30,398 nucleotides of DNA. It comes from an uncultured Kangiella sp. (lineage in GTDB: Bacteria; Pseudomonadota; Gammaproteobacteria; Enterobacterales; DSM-103792). The stretch is taken from contig CAMLNB010000012.1 in assembly GCA_946481205.1 (NCBI GenBank), forward strand, positions 1 through 30,398, read 5' to 3'. The stretch's first letter is position 1, and the number at the start of each line of letters is the position of its first letter. Positions 14,960-23,867 of this stretch are shown in pieces. A program made the translations under genes and the position numbers. The notes under the pieces were generated by a model. The model was not told the DNA's origin. It saw nothing but the letters and a program-made list of their open reading frames with translations, and made no database searches.

Positions 14960-16237
14960 GTGAGTAAAACCATCCAATCCGTGCGCGGCATGAACGATTT
15001 GCTGCCGGCACAGAGTCCGACCTGGCAACGACTGGAAGCGAGCTTGCGCGCCTTGATGGCGCGTTATGGCTATGAAGAAGTGCGGATGCCAATCGTCGAA
15101 AAAACCGAGCTGTTTGCCCGCGCGGTCGGCGAAGTGACCGACATCGTCGAAAAAGAGATGTACACCTTTCTCGATCGGGAAAAAGAATCGCTGAGTTTGC
15201 GCCCGGAAGGCACCGCATCTTGCGTGCGCGCTGGCATCGAACACGGTTTGCTGTACAACCAGGAACAGCGACTCTGGTACATGGGCCCGATGTTCCGTCA
15301 TGAACGGCCGCAGAAAGGTCGCTATCGCCAATTTCATCAGCTCGGTGTCGAAACGTTCGGTATTCCGGGTCCGGATGTCGATGCCGAACTCATCTTGATG
15401 ACCGCACGGCTCTGGCGCGAACTTGGCTTCGCCGACAAGGTCGAGTTGCACCTGAATTCGCTCGGTTCGAACGCGGCGCGCACAGCATATCGCGAGCAGC
15501 TGGTCAGTTACCTGCGGCAGCACGAAGCGGTGCTCGATGAGGACTGCAAACGTCGGCTGGAAACCAACCCGCTGCGCGTGCTCGACAGCAAGAATCCGGA
15601 CGTGCAGGCGGTGCTGAAAAACGCCCCACAGCTAATCGATTGCCTTGACGCCGAATCGCAGGCGCACTTCGCTGGCCTGAAGCAAATTCTGGATGCTGCC
15701 GGCATACGCTATGTGGTCAATCCGCGACTGGTGCGCGGCCTCGACTATTACAACCGCACCGTGTTCGAGTGGATGACCGATGCACTCGGTGCCCAGGGCA
15801 CCATTTGCGGCGGCGGCCGTTACGATGGTTTGGTCGAGCAGCTGGGTGGCCATGCCACGACTGCCTGCGGTTTTGCGATGGGCATTGAGCGGATCGTGCT
15901 GCTGATGGACGTGGTCCATGGCACTAGCACGCCGGTGCTGGCTGACGTCTTCGTCGCCGCCCTCGGCAGCGCGGCCGAGCAGGCAGTATTTCCGCTCAGC
16001 GAGCGGCTGCGTGATACCCTGCCGGACCTTCGCTTGGTCCAGGGCCACGGCGGTGGCAATCTGAAGAAATTGTTGAAGCGGGCCGATCGCAGTGGTGCCC
16101 GTTTTGCCGTGATCCTCGGCGACAGTGAGCTCGAGCGCGGCGTCGCAGCGGTCAAACCGCTGCGCGGCAATGGCGAGCAACAGGATGTACCGCTCGCCAA
16201 TCTGGCGAACTTTTTAACGAATGCCCTCTCGAAGTGA
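14960..16237 (+). CDS. hisS: Histidyl-tRNA synthetase
   Basis: This 425-residue class II aminoacyl-tRNA synthetase charges tRNA-His in the cytoplasm. Class II motifs are seen: motif 2 around [18 protein letters not shown] and motif 3 around [17 protein letters not shown]. The histidine-specific sequences [15 protein letters not shown] and the GGGRYDGL loop are also present. A C-terminal anticodon-binding domain starts near residue 320. I chose GTG 14960, which gives [16 protein letters not shown] and lines up with E. coli HisS (which begins MAKNIQAIRGMNDYLP, from memory, 424 residues). GTG 14948 would add four residues. yfgM begins 76 nt after the stop. Confidence 0.96.
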   Translation: MSKTIQSVRGMNDLLPAQSPTWQRLEASLRALMARYGYEEVRMPIVEKTELFARAVGEVTDIVEKEMYTFLDREKESLSLRPEGTASCVRAGIEHGLLYNQEQRLWYMGPMFRHERPQKGRYRQFHQLGVETFGIPGPDVDAELILMTARLWRELGFADKVELHLNSLGSNAARTAYREQLVSYLRQHEAVLDEDCKRRLETNPLRVLDSKNPDVQAVLKNAPQLIDCLDAESQAHFAGLKQILDAAGIRYVVNPRLVRGLDYYNRTVFEWMTDALGAQGTICGGGRYDGLVEQLGGHATTACGFAMGIERIVLLMDVVHGTSTPVLADVFVAALGSAAEQAVFPLSERLRDTLPDLRLVQGHGGGNLKKLLKRADRSGARFAVILGDSELERGVAAVKPLRGNGEQQDVPLANLANFLTNALSK

Positions 16238-16300
16238 CGGCCCGCGCCACGGTCCGATTAGTGGTTTTCGCACCTACAGAGAGCTGAACAACGAATGCGT

Positions 16301-16307
16301 AAAGGAG
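16301..16307 (+). promoter_or_regulatory. Strong ribosome binding site selecting the yfgM GTG start
   Basis: AAAGGAG lies 6 nt before GTG 16314, the best Shine-Dalgarno match in the window. It decides the start against the upstream in-frame ATG at 16221. Confidence 0.75.
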
Positions 16308-16313
16308 CAGAAA

Positions 16314-16976
16314 GTGGACGTTTTTACAACTGAAGAACAACAACTCGAAACCATCAAGAAGTGGTGGCGCGACAACGGAACCTCGGTGCTGATCGGCGCC
16401 GCACTCGGTATTGCCGCGATTGCTGGTTGGAAGTTTTACGAGCGGCACCAAGCCACCACCGCACTGCGCGCATCGGATGCCTACGAAGCTGTGATCAAAC
16501 TGGCTGATGACGCCGACAAGCGCAGCGAATTCAAGCAAAAAGCCGAAGCCTTGGTCAGCGAGCATCAGGGCACCGTTTACGCACAATTCGGTCAACTGTA
16601 TCTGGCCCGCGAAGCGGTTCGCGACAGCGATCTGGCGCGTGCTGCCAGCTTGCTGCAACAGGTCGTCAACAAGCCGGAACACGAGGCGCTGGGCCACGTC
16701 GCCACGCTGCGATTGGCGCGCGTCAAGCTGGCCCAGAATGAAGCCGATGCGGCGCTGCAACTGGTCAGCATCAGCAAAGACAAAGCCGGTGCTTATGCCG
16801 GTGCCTACGCGCTGGTACGTGGCGATGTGCTGACAGCGTTGAATCGTCAGGCCGAAGCCAATGCCGCCTATCAGGAAGCCAATGCTGAGAAAAGTGTGGT
16901 CGCCAATGACCCGGTTCTCGACATGAAGCTCGATGCCAGCGCCTTGCCGGCTCTGGCCACGGAAGTGAGCAAATGA
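16314..16976 (+). CDS. yfgM: YfgM, inner-membrane periplasmic chaperone partner
   Basis: This 220-residue member of the YfgM/TPR_21 family has a short cytoplasmic N-terminus (TTEEQQLETIKKWWRDNG, the family signature), one membrane helix at about residues 23-42 (TSVLIGAALGIAAIAGWKFY) and a periplasmic TPR-like helical domain. In E. coli it associates with the SecYEG translocon and PpiD and helps hand over periplasmic and outer-membrane proteins. The location between hisS and bamB is conserved. GTG 16314 is preferred for its strong AAAGGAG. The stop overlaps the bamB start (ATGA, 16973-16976), so the two are probably coupled. Confidence 0.94.
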   Translation: MDVFTTEEQQLETIKKWWRDNGTSVLIGAALGIAAIAGWKFYERHQATTALRASDAYEAVIKLADDADKRSEFKQKAEALVSEHQGTVYAQFGQLYLAREAVRDSDLARAASLLQQVVNKPEHEALGHVATLRLARVKLAQNEADAALQLVSISKDKAGAYAGAYALVRGDVLTALNRQAEANAAYQEANAEKSVVANDPVLDMKLDASALPALATEVSK

Positions 16977-18214
16977 GCCGACGCCCTTTTCAACACGCGC
17001 TGCGAGTAACGCTGCTGGCCGCGGCCAGCACGTTGCTGATCAGTTGCGCGAGCGATGATGACGAAGTCGTCATCGCGCCGGTGCCGGATATCGCGCCGCA
17101 ATTTGAGCCGCAAACCTTGTGGCGCACCAGCGTCACAACGACGGTTGGTGAAGACATTGCGCTGGCGCTTGGTGCGACGTGGCGTGCGATTTGGCCGTGG
17201 GCCGATGCGCCGGATGGTGATCGACCGATCGACGGTGGCTACGCACCGAATCTGCAACCGGTGGTGTATGGCGGCCGCATTTTCGTTGCCAACGGCGAAG
17301 GCCTGTTGCTGGCCATCGGCATGGATGGCAAAGAGCTGTGGCGGTTCTGGACCGGCAGCCGTTTGTCTGGCGGCATGGCCGCTGGTGCGGGCGTTTTGGT
17401 GGTCGGCACGCCGGAAGGTTTGGTTTATGCCCTCGATGCGGAAACCGGCAAAGAAAAATGGCGCAACACGGTGTCCAGCGAAGTGCTGGCGCCGCCGGCA
17501 GTCGGTGAAGGCCTGGTTGTCGTGCGCACCGTTGACGGCAAGCTGTTTGCGCTTGATGTCGAATCGGGTGAGCGCAAATGGTTCTCGGATCGCAACGTGC
17601 CGGTGTTGACCTTGCGTGGCACGAGTTCGCCGCTGGTCGGTGGCGGTATTGCGATTGCCGGTTTCGATAGCGGCAAAGTGGCGGCATTCCGCGCCGAGAA
17701 TGGCCAGCCGTTGTGGGAAAAGCGGGTCGGTCAGCCGACGGGTCGCTCCGAGATCGAGCGCATTGCCGACGTTGACACCAATCCGATTATTTTCGGTTCG
17801 GTGTTGTACGCGGCCAGCGTCAACGGCAGCGTGATTGCCGTCGATATGCGCAACGGTGAAACGCTGTGGCAGCGCGAGTTGTCGACCTATCGCAATCTCG
17901 GTATCGATGCCACGATGCTGTATGCCAGCAACGCCCAAGGCCATCTGGTCGCGCTGGATCGTCGCAACGGCTTCGTCGTCTGGACGCAGAAAGCACTGGA
18001 GAATCGCCAGCTCAGTGCGCCGGCAGCCATCGGCGACTATGTCGTGGTGGGCGATCTGGAAGGCTATGTCCACTTCCTGAAGCGTGATGACGGCTCGTTC
18101 GTGGCGCGCGTCGAAGTGGATAGCGATGGCTTGCAAGCGCCGCCTCAGGCGATCGATCGGCAATTGCTGGTCTATGATCGGGATGACACCTTGCATCTGT
18201 TTGCCTTGCCGTAA
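16973..18214 (+). CDS. bamB: BamB, outer-membrane protein assembly lipoprotein
   Basis: This 413-residue lipoprotein is part of the BAM complex that folds beta-barrels into the outer membrane. Residues 1-24 are a lipoprotein signal with lipobox LIS-C (Cys25). The mature protein is an eight-bladed propeller of PQQ-type repeats with recurring AxDxxTGKxxW units, for example LLLAIGMDGKELWRFW, VYALDAETGKEKWRN, LFALDVESGERKWFS, VAAFRAENGQPLWEK, VIAVDMRNGETLWQR and LVALDRRNGFVVWTQ. It is slightly longer than the E. coli protein. It is coupled to yfgM by ATGA and followed by a strong terminator. Confidence 0.96.
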   Translation: MSRRPFQHALRVTLLAAASTLLISCASDDDEVVIAPVPDIAPQFEPQTLWRTSVTTTVGEDIALALGATWRAIWPWADAPDGDRPIDGGYAPNLQPVVYGGRIFVANGEGLLLAIGMDGKELWRFWTGSRLSGGMAAGAGVLVVGTPEGLVYALDAETGKEKWRNTVSSEVLAPPAVGEGLVVVRTVDGKLFALDVESGERKWFSDRNVPVLTLRGTSSPLVGGGIAIAGFDSGKVAAFRAENGQPLWEKRVGQPTGRSEIERIADVDTNPIIFGSVLYAASVNGSVIAVDMRNGETLWQRELSTYRNLGIDATMLYASNAQGHLVALDRRNGFVVWTQKALENRQLSAPAAIGDYVVVGDLEGYVHFLKRDDGSFVARVEVDSDGLQAPPQAIDRQLLVYDRDDTLHLFALP

Positions 18215-18220
18215 CTGATG

Positions 18221-18253
18221 GCACCGGGCGCAGAAGCGCCCGGTGCTTTTTTT
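18221..18253 (+). terminator. Intrinsic terminator after bamB
   Basis: An 11-bp GC-rich stem (18221-18231 with 18236-18246, loop AGAA) is followed by seven T residues (18247-18253). This is the strongest classic terminator in the window. It ends only 34 nt before the der ATG, with no promoter visible in between. Confidence 0.9.
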
Positions 18254-18287
18254 GGGTTCTGTTGGTTTTCCTTTCGAGTTTCGCTTC

Positions 18288-19688
18288 ATGTTGCCTGTAA
18301 TCGCCTTGGTCGGTCGCCCCAATGTCGGCAAATCGACGCTGTTCAACCAGTTGACCCGATCGCGGGACGCCTTGGTCGCCGATATGCCGGGTTTGACTCG
18401 CGATCGCAAATACGGCCGTGCCCAGTTGCGCGATCGGATGGCGATTGTCATCGACACCGCCGGTATCACCGGTGAGGAAGAGGGCATTGATGAAGCGATG
18501 GCCAAGCAATCGCGATTGGCGATGGAAGAGGCCGATCTGGTCTTGCTGCTCTGCGATGCCCGTGACGGGTTGACGCCGATCGACGAGCAAGTCGCGCGCG
18601 AGCTGCGCACGATGAACAAGCCGACGCTGCTGGTGGTCAACAAGATTGACGGCCTGAACATCGATCTGGTGCTGCCAGAATTCTTCGCGTTGGGTCATGG
18701 CGAGCCGATACCGATTGCAGCTGCGCACGGCCGTGGCGTGTTGCAAATGATCGATGCGGTGCTCGATCAACTGCCGCAGGCACCAGAGCTGACGCCGGAA
18801 GAAGTGGCGGCGCAAGGCATCAAGATGGCGATTGTCGGCCGGCCCAATGTCGGCAAATCGACGCTGGTCAACCGCATGCTTGGTGAAGAGCGCGTGCTGG
18901 TGTTCGACATGCCCGGCACCACCCGCGATTCGATTTACATCGAACTGGACCGCCGCGGCACCAAATACACCTTGATTGATACCGCCGGTGTTCGTCGCCG
19001 TGGCAAGGTGTTTGAAGCGGTTGAAAAGTTCTCGGTAGTGAAAACCCTGCAGGCGATTGATGACGCCCATGTCGTCATTCTGGTCATGGACGGCAAGGAA
19101 ACTATCACCGATCAGGATCTGCACCTGCTCGGCTACGTGATGGACACCGGCCGCGCGCTGGTGCTCAGCGTCAACAAATGGGATGGCCTGGATACCGACC
19201 AGCGCCAGAGCATCAAAGATGAAATCGATCGTCGACTCGGTTTTGCCGATTTCGCCCGGCTGCATTTTATTTCGGCGCTGCATGGCACCGGTGTCGGCGA
19301 TCTGTTCGAGTCAGTGCATGAAGCCTATGACTCGGCGCACCTCGATGTGCCGACCAGCAAGATGACCGAACTGCTGGAACAGGCACAGGCCGAGTTCCAA
19401 GCACCGCTGGTCAATGGCCGTCGGGTCAAGATGCGTTACGCCCACTTGGGTGGCCACAATCCGTTTCTGATTGTCATTCACGGCACGCAGGTATCGCGGT
19501 TGCCGATGCATTACCAGCGCTACCTGATCAATTACTATCGCAAGCGCCTGAATCTGGTTGGTGCGCCGATTCGCCTCGAACTGAAAGATGCCGACAATCC
19601 GTTCAAGGACCGCAAGAACACCTTGAGCGATCGACAAGTCGAACGCCGCCGTCGCTTGGTGCGCAACCGCAAGCGCAACGAGAAGTGA
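18288..19688 (+). CDS. der: Ribosome assembly GTPase Der (EngA)
   Basis: This 466-residue protein has two tandem GTPase domains and a C-terminal KH-like domain, unique to the EngA/Der family; it is essential for 50S subunit maturation. Domain 1 has GRPNVGKST (residues 9-17), DTAGI and NKID. Domain 2 repeats these with GRPNVGKST near residue 184, DTAGV and NKWD. The KH-like domain (about 360-440) includes [20 protein letters not shown] and [15 protein letters not shown]. The basic C-terminal tail ends [17 protein letters not shown] 18288 gives [16 protein letters not shown], as in known Der proteins; the frame is open a little further but runs through the terminator T-tract. The ribosome site is weak. 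Confidence 0.97.
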   Translation: MLPVIALVGRPNVGKSTLFNQLTRSRDALVADMPGLTRDRKYGRAQLRDRMAIVIDTAGITGEEEGIDEAMAKQSRLAMEEADLVLLLCDARDGLTPIDEQVARELRTMNKPTLLVVNKIDGLNIDLVLPEFFALGHGEPIPIAAAHGRGVLQMIDAVLDQLPQAPELTPEEVAAQGIKMAIVGRPNVGKSTLVNRMLGEERVLVFDMPGTTRDSIYIELDRRGTKYTLIDTAGVRRRGKVFEAVEKFSVVKTLQAIDDAHVVILVMDGKETITDQDLHLLGYVMDTGRALVLSVNKWDGLDTDQRQSIKDEIDRRLGFADFARLHFISALHGTGVGDLFESVHEAYDSAHLDVPTSKMTELLEQAQAEFQAPLVNGRRVKMRYAHLGGHNPFLIVIHGTQVSRLPMHYQRYLINYYRKRLNLVGAPIRLELKDADNPFKDRKNTLSDRQVERRRRLVRNRKRNEK

Positions 19689-19722
19689 GTCGTTCGGACT
19701 GATAGGTCTGCAGTAATCAAGC

Positions 19723-19759
19723 AAAACAAAACGCCAGCATCATGCTGGCGTTTTGTTTT
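19723..19759. terminator. Bidirectional terminator between der and the chemoreceptor gene
   Basis: Perfect 18-nt inverted arms (19723-19740 and 19742-19759) read AAAACAAAACGCCAGCAT and its complement around a single C. The GC core (CGCCAGC/GCTGGCG) has an A-tract on its left and a T-tract on its right, so it can terminate der on the + strand and the chemoreceptor gene on the - strand. Confidence 0.88.
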
Positions 19760-19781
19760 CGCAGCGCTTACTGCGCAATGA

Positions 19782-21392
19782 CTAAGCCGTGACTTTCTCG
19801 ACAATATCCTGCAGGCGTCCGGCAACCTGATTGAGTTGGCCGGCAACTCCGGCCGATTGCTGGGCGTGCACGGCGCTTTCGCGGGCGCTGTCGGCAATGC
19901 CGTTGACGTTGCGGGTAATGTCGTCAACGACCGTGCTTTGTTCTTCCGCTGCTGCAGCGACTTGGGTGTTCATGTCGCGAATTTCGGTGACGGCGCGGGT
20001 GATTTGCTCCAGCGCGCTGCGCGCCATCTCGCTTTGCTCTGCGCTTTCACGAGTACGGTTGTTGCCTTGCTCCATCGCGTTGGCAGCGCTGGTGGCGCCG
20101 CCTTGCACGTTCTGGATGATCTGCTGGATCTCGCTGGTGGAATCCTGCGTGCGTTTGGCCAGATTGCGCACCTCGTCGGCCACCACCGCAAAACCACGAC
20201 CCTGTTCACCGGCACGCGCTGCCTCGATGGCGGCATTCAGCGCCAGCAAATTGGTCTGCTCGGCAATGCCTTTGATGACCTCCAAGACCTGACCGATGTT
20301 TTTGGTGTCGTCGCGCAGTTTTTGCACCAGCTCACCCGCTCTGGCCATTTCATCGGCCAGTTGTTGCGACACCGCGGTCGAGCGCTCCATTTTTGCCAGC
20401 GCATCGGCAGCCGATTGATTGACCGCCTCGGTGGCGTTGGCCGTGCTGGCGGCGTTTTTTGCCACCTCCTGCACGGTCGCCGACATTTCAGTCAAGGCAG
20501 TCGCTGCTTGATGAATGCGATGCTCGGCATCACCGGTCGCGCCTGCAAGTTCTTGCGCAGCCCGGGTGATTTGGCTGGCGCTGCTGCCGATATCGCGGGA
20601 GGCGGCATGAATCTCCTTGACCAGATTCGAGATGAATTGCCGCTCCAGTTCCATATCCGATGCCATGACGCCGAGCTCGTCGTCGCCTTCTGGGGCGATG
20701 GCGTGCTGGAATTGGCCTTGCGCCATTTTCTCCATGTGCTCGAACAGCCGGCGAGTGCGCTGGACGATCAATCGATTGGTCATGATCTGCAGCATCACGA
20801 TCACAGCCAGTGAAAAGCCGATCACGACCACAATAACGACCGTTCGCGCGGTATCGGCACTGGCGCTCAGTTCGGCAATGGTGACGGCGAGATTTTTCTG
20901 CAGCATCTCGATTTTTTCGGTCGGACCGCGGTCAATGCCCTTGACTGCTTTGTCACCGGCTTTGTGATCAAAGTTGGCCGCTTCGAACGCGCGGAAACCT
21001 TCTTCGTATTTGCTCTGCATGTTGCGATGTTCTTGCAGGAATTCGCCAAGCAGAGAGGCCTCTGCGGTCAGGCCGAGTTCGGTCAGTCGCGTTTGCAGCG
21101 CCTTGCCATCCGATTGAATGTGCTGAGCTTCGCTGTTGAATTGGTTCCAGTACTTGCCGCGCGCTTCAGCGTCGGCGCCGCGTAGCAGGACGTTTTTCCA
21201 TTCCTGCACCTGGGTTTTGAAGCCAACCCCGAGACTGCCGGCGGCACTGTTGATTTCCAGCCCCTCGCGCAAGGTGCTGACGTGGCCGCCAAGGACTGAA
21301 AGCCCCACCAATGAGGCGATGACCAAAATACCGAAGCCTCCGCCGACGACAGTCAACAAACGTCTACCGAGGCTACTACGCGGTTCTGCCAT
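19782..21392 (-). CDS. Methyl-accepting chemotaxis protein
   Basis: This 536-residue transmembrane chemoreceptor has TM1 at about residues 11-33, a periplasmic sensor of about 150 residues (34-183) predicted helical, and TM2 at about 184-206. A HAMP domain follows (about 207-260), then a long signalling coiled coil. The conserved hairpin tip is [20 protein letters not shown], then [18 protein letters not shown], which binds CheA/CheW. The sensor contains [17 protein letters not shown], a motif I associate with a subgroup of such receptors in aquatic gammaproteobacteria. The ligand is unknown. No CheR-tethering pentapeptide is seen at the C-terminus (ends DIVEKVTA). Start: ATG at 21392 has GGGAG 7 nt upstream; a 17-codon upstream extension lacks this. 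No other che genes are nearby, so it is an orphan receptor. Confidence 0.94.
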   Translation of the reverse strand: MAEPRSSLGRRLLTVVGGGFGILVIASLVGLSVLGGHVSTLREGLEINSAAGSLGVGFKTQVQEWKNVLLRGADAEARGKYWNQFNSEAQHIQSDGKALQTRLTELGLTAEASLLGEFLQEHRNMQSKYEEGFRAFEAANFDHKAGDKAVKGIDRGPTEKIEMLQKNLAVTIAELSASADTARTVVIVVVIGFSLAVIVMLQIMTNRLIVQRTRRLFEHMEKMAQGQFQHAIAPEGDDELGVMASDMELERQFISNLVKEIHAASRDIGSSASQITRAAQELAGATGDAEHRIHQAATALTEMSATVQEVAKNAASTANATEAVNQSAADALAKMERSTAVSQQLADEMARAGELVQKLRDDTKNIGQVLEVIKGIAEQTNLLALNAAIEAARAGEQGRGFAVVADEVRNLAKRTQDSTSEIQQIIQNVQGGATSAANAMEQGNNRTRESAEQSEMARSALEQITRAVTEIRDMNTQVAAAAEEQSTVVDDITRNVNGIADSARESAVHAQQSAGVAGQLNQVAGRLQDIVEKVTA

Positions 21393-21476
21393 GATTGTGC
21401 TCCCTGAACGCGAACCTCGCCGCCCAGCGAGGACTATCAGCAAGCGTAGTCAGGCAAGGCCAATCTGCAACTGCAC

Positions 21477-22313
21477 TTAGCGTGCATTGCTGGTCGGCGA
21501 CAGGAACAAGGAGGGATTGATGCGGGCGCCGTTGAGGCTGACGGAGAAATGCAGATGGGCGCCGGTGACGCGACCGGTTGCACCGACCGTACCGAGCCGA
21601 TCACCGGTTTGCACCGCTTGCTCGGGCCTGGCGTCGATGCGGTCAAGATGACAAAACAAAGTCAGCAAGCCGCCACCGTGATCGACGATGACCGTGTTGC
21701 CGTTGTAATAGAAGTCGCCGGTTACGACGACTTTGCCGGCCAGCGGCGCGATGACCGGTGTGCCGGTCGGTGCGGCGATATCGAGCCCGGAATGCGGATT
21801 GCGCGATTCGCCGTTGAACACCCGGCGCAGACCGAATGAACTGCTCAGTGGACCCGGTGTCGGTTGCTGCATCAATAATTGTTGCGGCAGCGGTTCGCTG
21901 AAGCGGGCGAAGGCAGCTTGCATCAGCGCCTGTTCGCGGGCGATGCGCTCAGCATCGGCCGGATCGGGATTGACGAATTTTGGCGCGACTTTCAGTGGCT
22001 GGGTCGCGTAAGCCTTGTCAGCAATACTGAAGCCGAGTGTGCGACCGGCTACGGTCAACTGTTGCTCGCCGACGTTCGCACTGAGCGGCAGGCCGACTAG
22101 CGCTTGCCAGCGGTCAGCCACGGCCAGTACCAGGACCGGCTTGTCGTCGTACACCACGGCGGGGGCCGGTTGCGACGCCGGACCGACATCCAGCACGGCC
22201 AAGCCGCCAGGCACCCGCTCTTCCTGCGGCAGCTGCTGAGCGGCGGCAGGACTCAGGTCGGCCAGCAGGGCGTTGGCAAGCAGGGCGGCGGCAAGCAGCC
22301 AGAGCTTCGTCAT
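21477..22313 (-). CDS. M23-family peptidoglycan metallopeptidase
   Basis: This 278-residue exported protein has a signal peptide over about residues 1-25 (MTKLWLLAAALLANALLADL then SPAAAQ). Residues about 35-110 form a small beta domain of unclear role. The C-terminal LytM/M23 domain (about 150-270) has the zinc ligands His174 and Asp178 (NPHSGLDIAAPTGTPV) and His255, with His253 and His222 as further active-site residues (FCHL, GAHLHFSV). All key residues are present, so it should be an active endopeptidase of peptidoglycan cross-links in the periplasm rather than an inactive EnvC/NlpD-type activator. It overlaps the xseA stop by ATGA (22310-22313) and is thus coupled to it. There is an 84-nt gap to the chemoreceptor gene. 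Confidence 0.93.
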   Translation of the reverse strand: MTKLWLLAAALLANALLADLSPAAAQQLPQEERVPGGLAVLDVGPASQPAPAVVYDDKPVLVLAVADRWQALVGLPLSANVGEQQLTVAGRTLGFSIADKAYATQPLKVAPKFVNPDPADAERIAREQALMQAAFARFSEPLPQQLLMQQPTPGPLSSSFGLRRVFNGESRNPHSGLDIAAPTGTPVIAPLAGKVVVTGDFYYNGNTVIVDHGGGLLTLFCHLDRIDARPEQAVQTGDRLGTVGATGRVTGAHLHFSVSLNGARINPSLFLSPTSNAR

Positions 22314-23698
22314 CGGCTTTTATCCTGTTTCGGGTTTGCGCTGTCGGCGGCATCGAGCTTGGCGTCGGTCGCGTCAGACTCAACCCGGCTGATCACCCGG
22401 CGGCCAGGCAGCAGGGTTTCGATCACTGTACCGGCAGCGAGCGCCCGTTGTTTGTGCAGTAGCTGGCCACTGGCCTGCACTCGGGTCAGGCTGTAGCCGC
22501 GACTGAGCGTGGCCAAGGGACTGAGTGCGGCCAGTTCACCGCTCAGGCGGCCGAGCTGGGCGCGCCGGCGTTCGGTCACCCGATTGGCAGTGAGCACTAA
22601 CCGCTGTTGCAACTGGCTGAGCCGATGCCTGGCCTTGGCCAAGCGGACTGAGGGGGCAACGCTCTGCAGCCGAGCCTCCTGGTGGCGCAACTGCAAACGA
22701 CCATGCTGCAGGCGCCGCAGGGCGCCGGCCTGAAGCCGGGCCTGCAACTCATCGAGCCGCTGGGCCCGTCGGGCCAGCAGCCGTTCCGGCGTAGGTAAGC
22801 GGCCACTCAGGCTGGCGAGCTTGTCGCGCCGGTGCGCCAGCGCCCGTGTCAGCGCTTGCTGCTGGCGGTGCAGCAGCTGCCCGATGCGATGCTGCAAGCC
22901 GTCGCGGTCCGGCGAAATCAGCGCAGCGCCGGCCGACGGAGTCGGGGCGCGCATGTCGGCAACGAAGTCGGCAATGGTGAAATCGACCTCATGGCCGACC
23001 GCCGACACGACCGGGATGCCGCTGCCGGCGATCTGCCGGGCCAGCTTTTCATCGTTGAAGCAGAACAGATCCTCCAGTGAGCCGCCGCCGCGGGTCAGCA
23101 AGAGCACATCACACTCGGCGCGGCGATTGGCTGTTTGCAGCGCCGCGATCAGTGCGGCCGGTGCCTCGGCGCCCTGGACCACGGCGGGGTAAATGATGAC
23201 CCGGATAAACGGCGCTCGCTTGGCGAGCACGCTCAGCACATCGCGGATGGCGGCACCGGTCGGCGAGGTGATGACGCCGACAGTGGTCGGAAACGGCGGC
23301 AGCTGCCGTTTGCGCTCGGCGTTGAACAGGCCTTCGTCGGCCAGCTTTTGTTTCAGTTGTTCGAACTTCTGCTGCAGTTCGCCAAAGCCAGCCGGTTCCA
23401 TGTACTCACAGACCAGCTGGAAATCGCCGCGTGGCTCGTACAGCGTGACCCGGGCCCGGACCAACACCTTGTCGCCATCCTTCGGTCGGAAACTGAGCAG
23501 CTGATTGCGGTTGCGAAACAGCGCGGCGCGGACTTGGGCGCCGTCGTCTTTCAGGGTGAAGTACCAATGCCCGGAGGGTGGGGCAGAGAAGTTGGAGATT
23601 TCGGCTTCGAGCCAGAGCAGGCCGAAGTCTTGTTCGAGCACACGCTTGGCGCGGCCGACCAGCTCGGAGACGGTGTAAACCTTGCGGGCGGACGTCAT
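22310..23698 (-). CDS. xseA: Exodeoxyribonuclease VII large subunit
   Basis: This 462-residue protein is the catalytic subunit of exonuclease VII, which degrades single-stranded DNA from both ends with the small subunit XseB (not in this window). The N-terminal OB-fold covers about residues 1-105 (YTVSELVGRAKRVLEQDFG, LWLEAEISNFSAPPSGHWYFTL split by the motif). The catalytic domain has GVITSPTGAAIRDVL, LLTRGGGSLEDLFCFNDE and SAVGHEVDFTIADFVADMRAPTPSAGA. A long Arg/Gln/Leu-rich helical region (about 285-420) follows, then a short C-terminal domain (LSRGYSLTRVQASGQLL). It is divergent from guaB across a 169-nt gap, as in several gammaproteobacteria. Confidence 0.96.
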   Translation of the reverse strand: MTSARKVYTVSELVGRAKRVLEQDFGLLWLEAEISNFSAPPSGHWYFTLKDDGAQVRAALFRNRNQLLSFRPKDGDKVLVRARVTLYEPRGDFQLVCEYMEPAGFGELQQKFEQLKQKLADEGLFNAERKRQLPPFPTTVGVITSPTGAAIRDVLSVLAKRAPFIRVIIYPAVVQGAEAPAALIAALQTANRRAECDVLLLTRGGGSLEDLFCFNDEKLARQIAGSGIPVVSAVGHEVDFTIADFVADMRAPTPSAGAALISPDRDGLQHRIGQLLHRQQQALTRALAHRRDKLASLSGRLPTPERLLARRAQRLDELQARLQAGALRRLQHGRLQLRHQEARLQSVAPSVRLAKARHRLSQLQQRLVLTANRVTERRRAQLGRLSGELAALSPLATLSRGYSLTRVQASGQLLHKQRALAAGTVIETLLPGRRVISRVESDATDAKLDAADSANPKQDKSR

Positions 23699-23801
23699 CG
23701 GCGGCGTGGTACCCGAGTTTCAACGTGCGGATGGGTGGCAAACCGCGGCATTTTCGCGCATTGCGAGCGGAATGGCCAGAAAGAAACTCGCGGGGGGCGG
23801 T

Positions 23802-23831
23802 GTGACAAGCGAATGGGGAAAACGTTATAAT
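23802..23831 (+). promoter_or_regulatory. guaB promoter
   Basis: GTGACA (23802-23807; 5/6 to TTGACA) and a perfect TATAAT (23826-23831) are 18 bp apart, placing the transcript start near 23838, about 30 nt before the guaB ATG. No obvious operator palindrome overlaps it. Confidence 0.7.
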
Positions 23832-23867
23832 TCCGCTTTGCTATTGCCAGCGGGGTTTTGAGTAATC

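Noticed and set aside
16871..18661. 596-codon open frame on the - strand across bamB and the start of der
   Set aside because: It is a mirror of GC-rich codon bias in two clearly real genes on the + strand. It has no ribosome site, no recognisable domain, and is rich in Arg/His/Gln as such shadows are.
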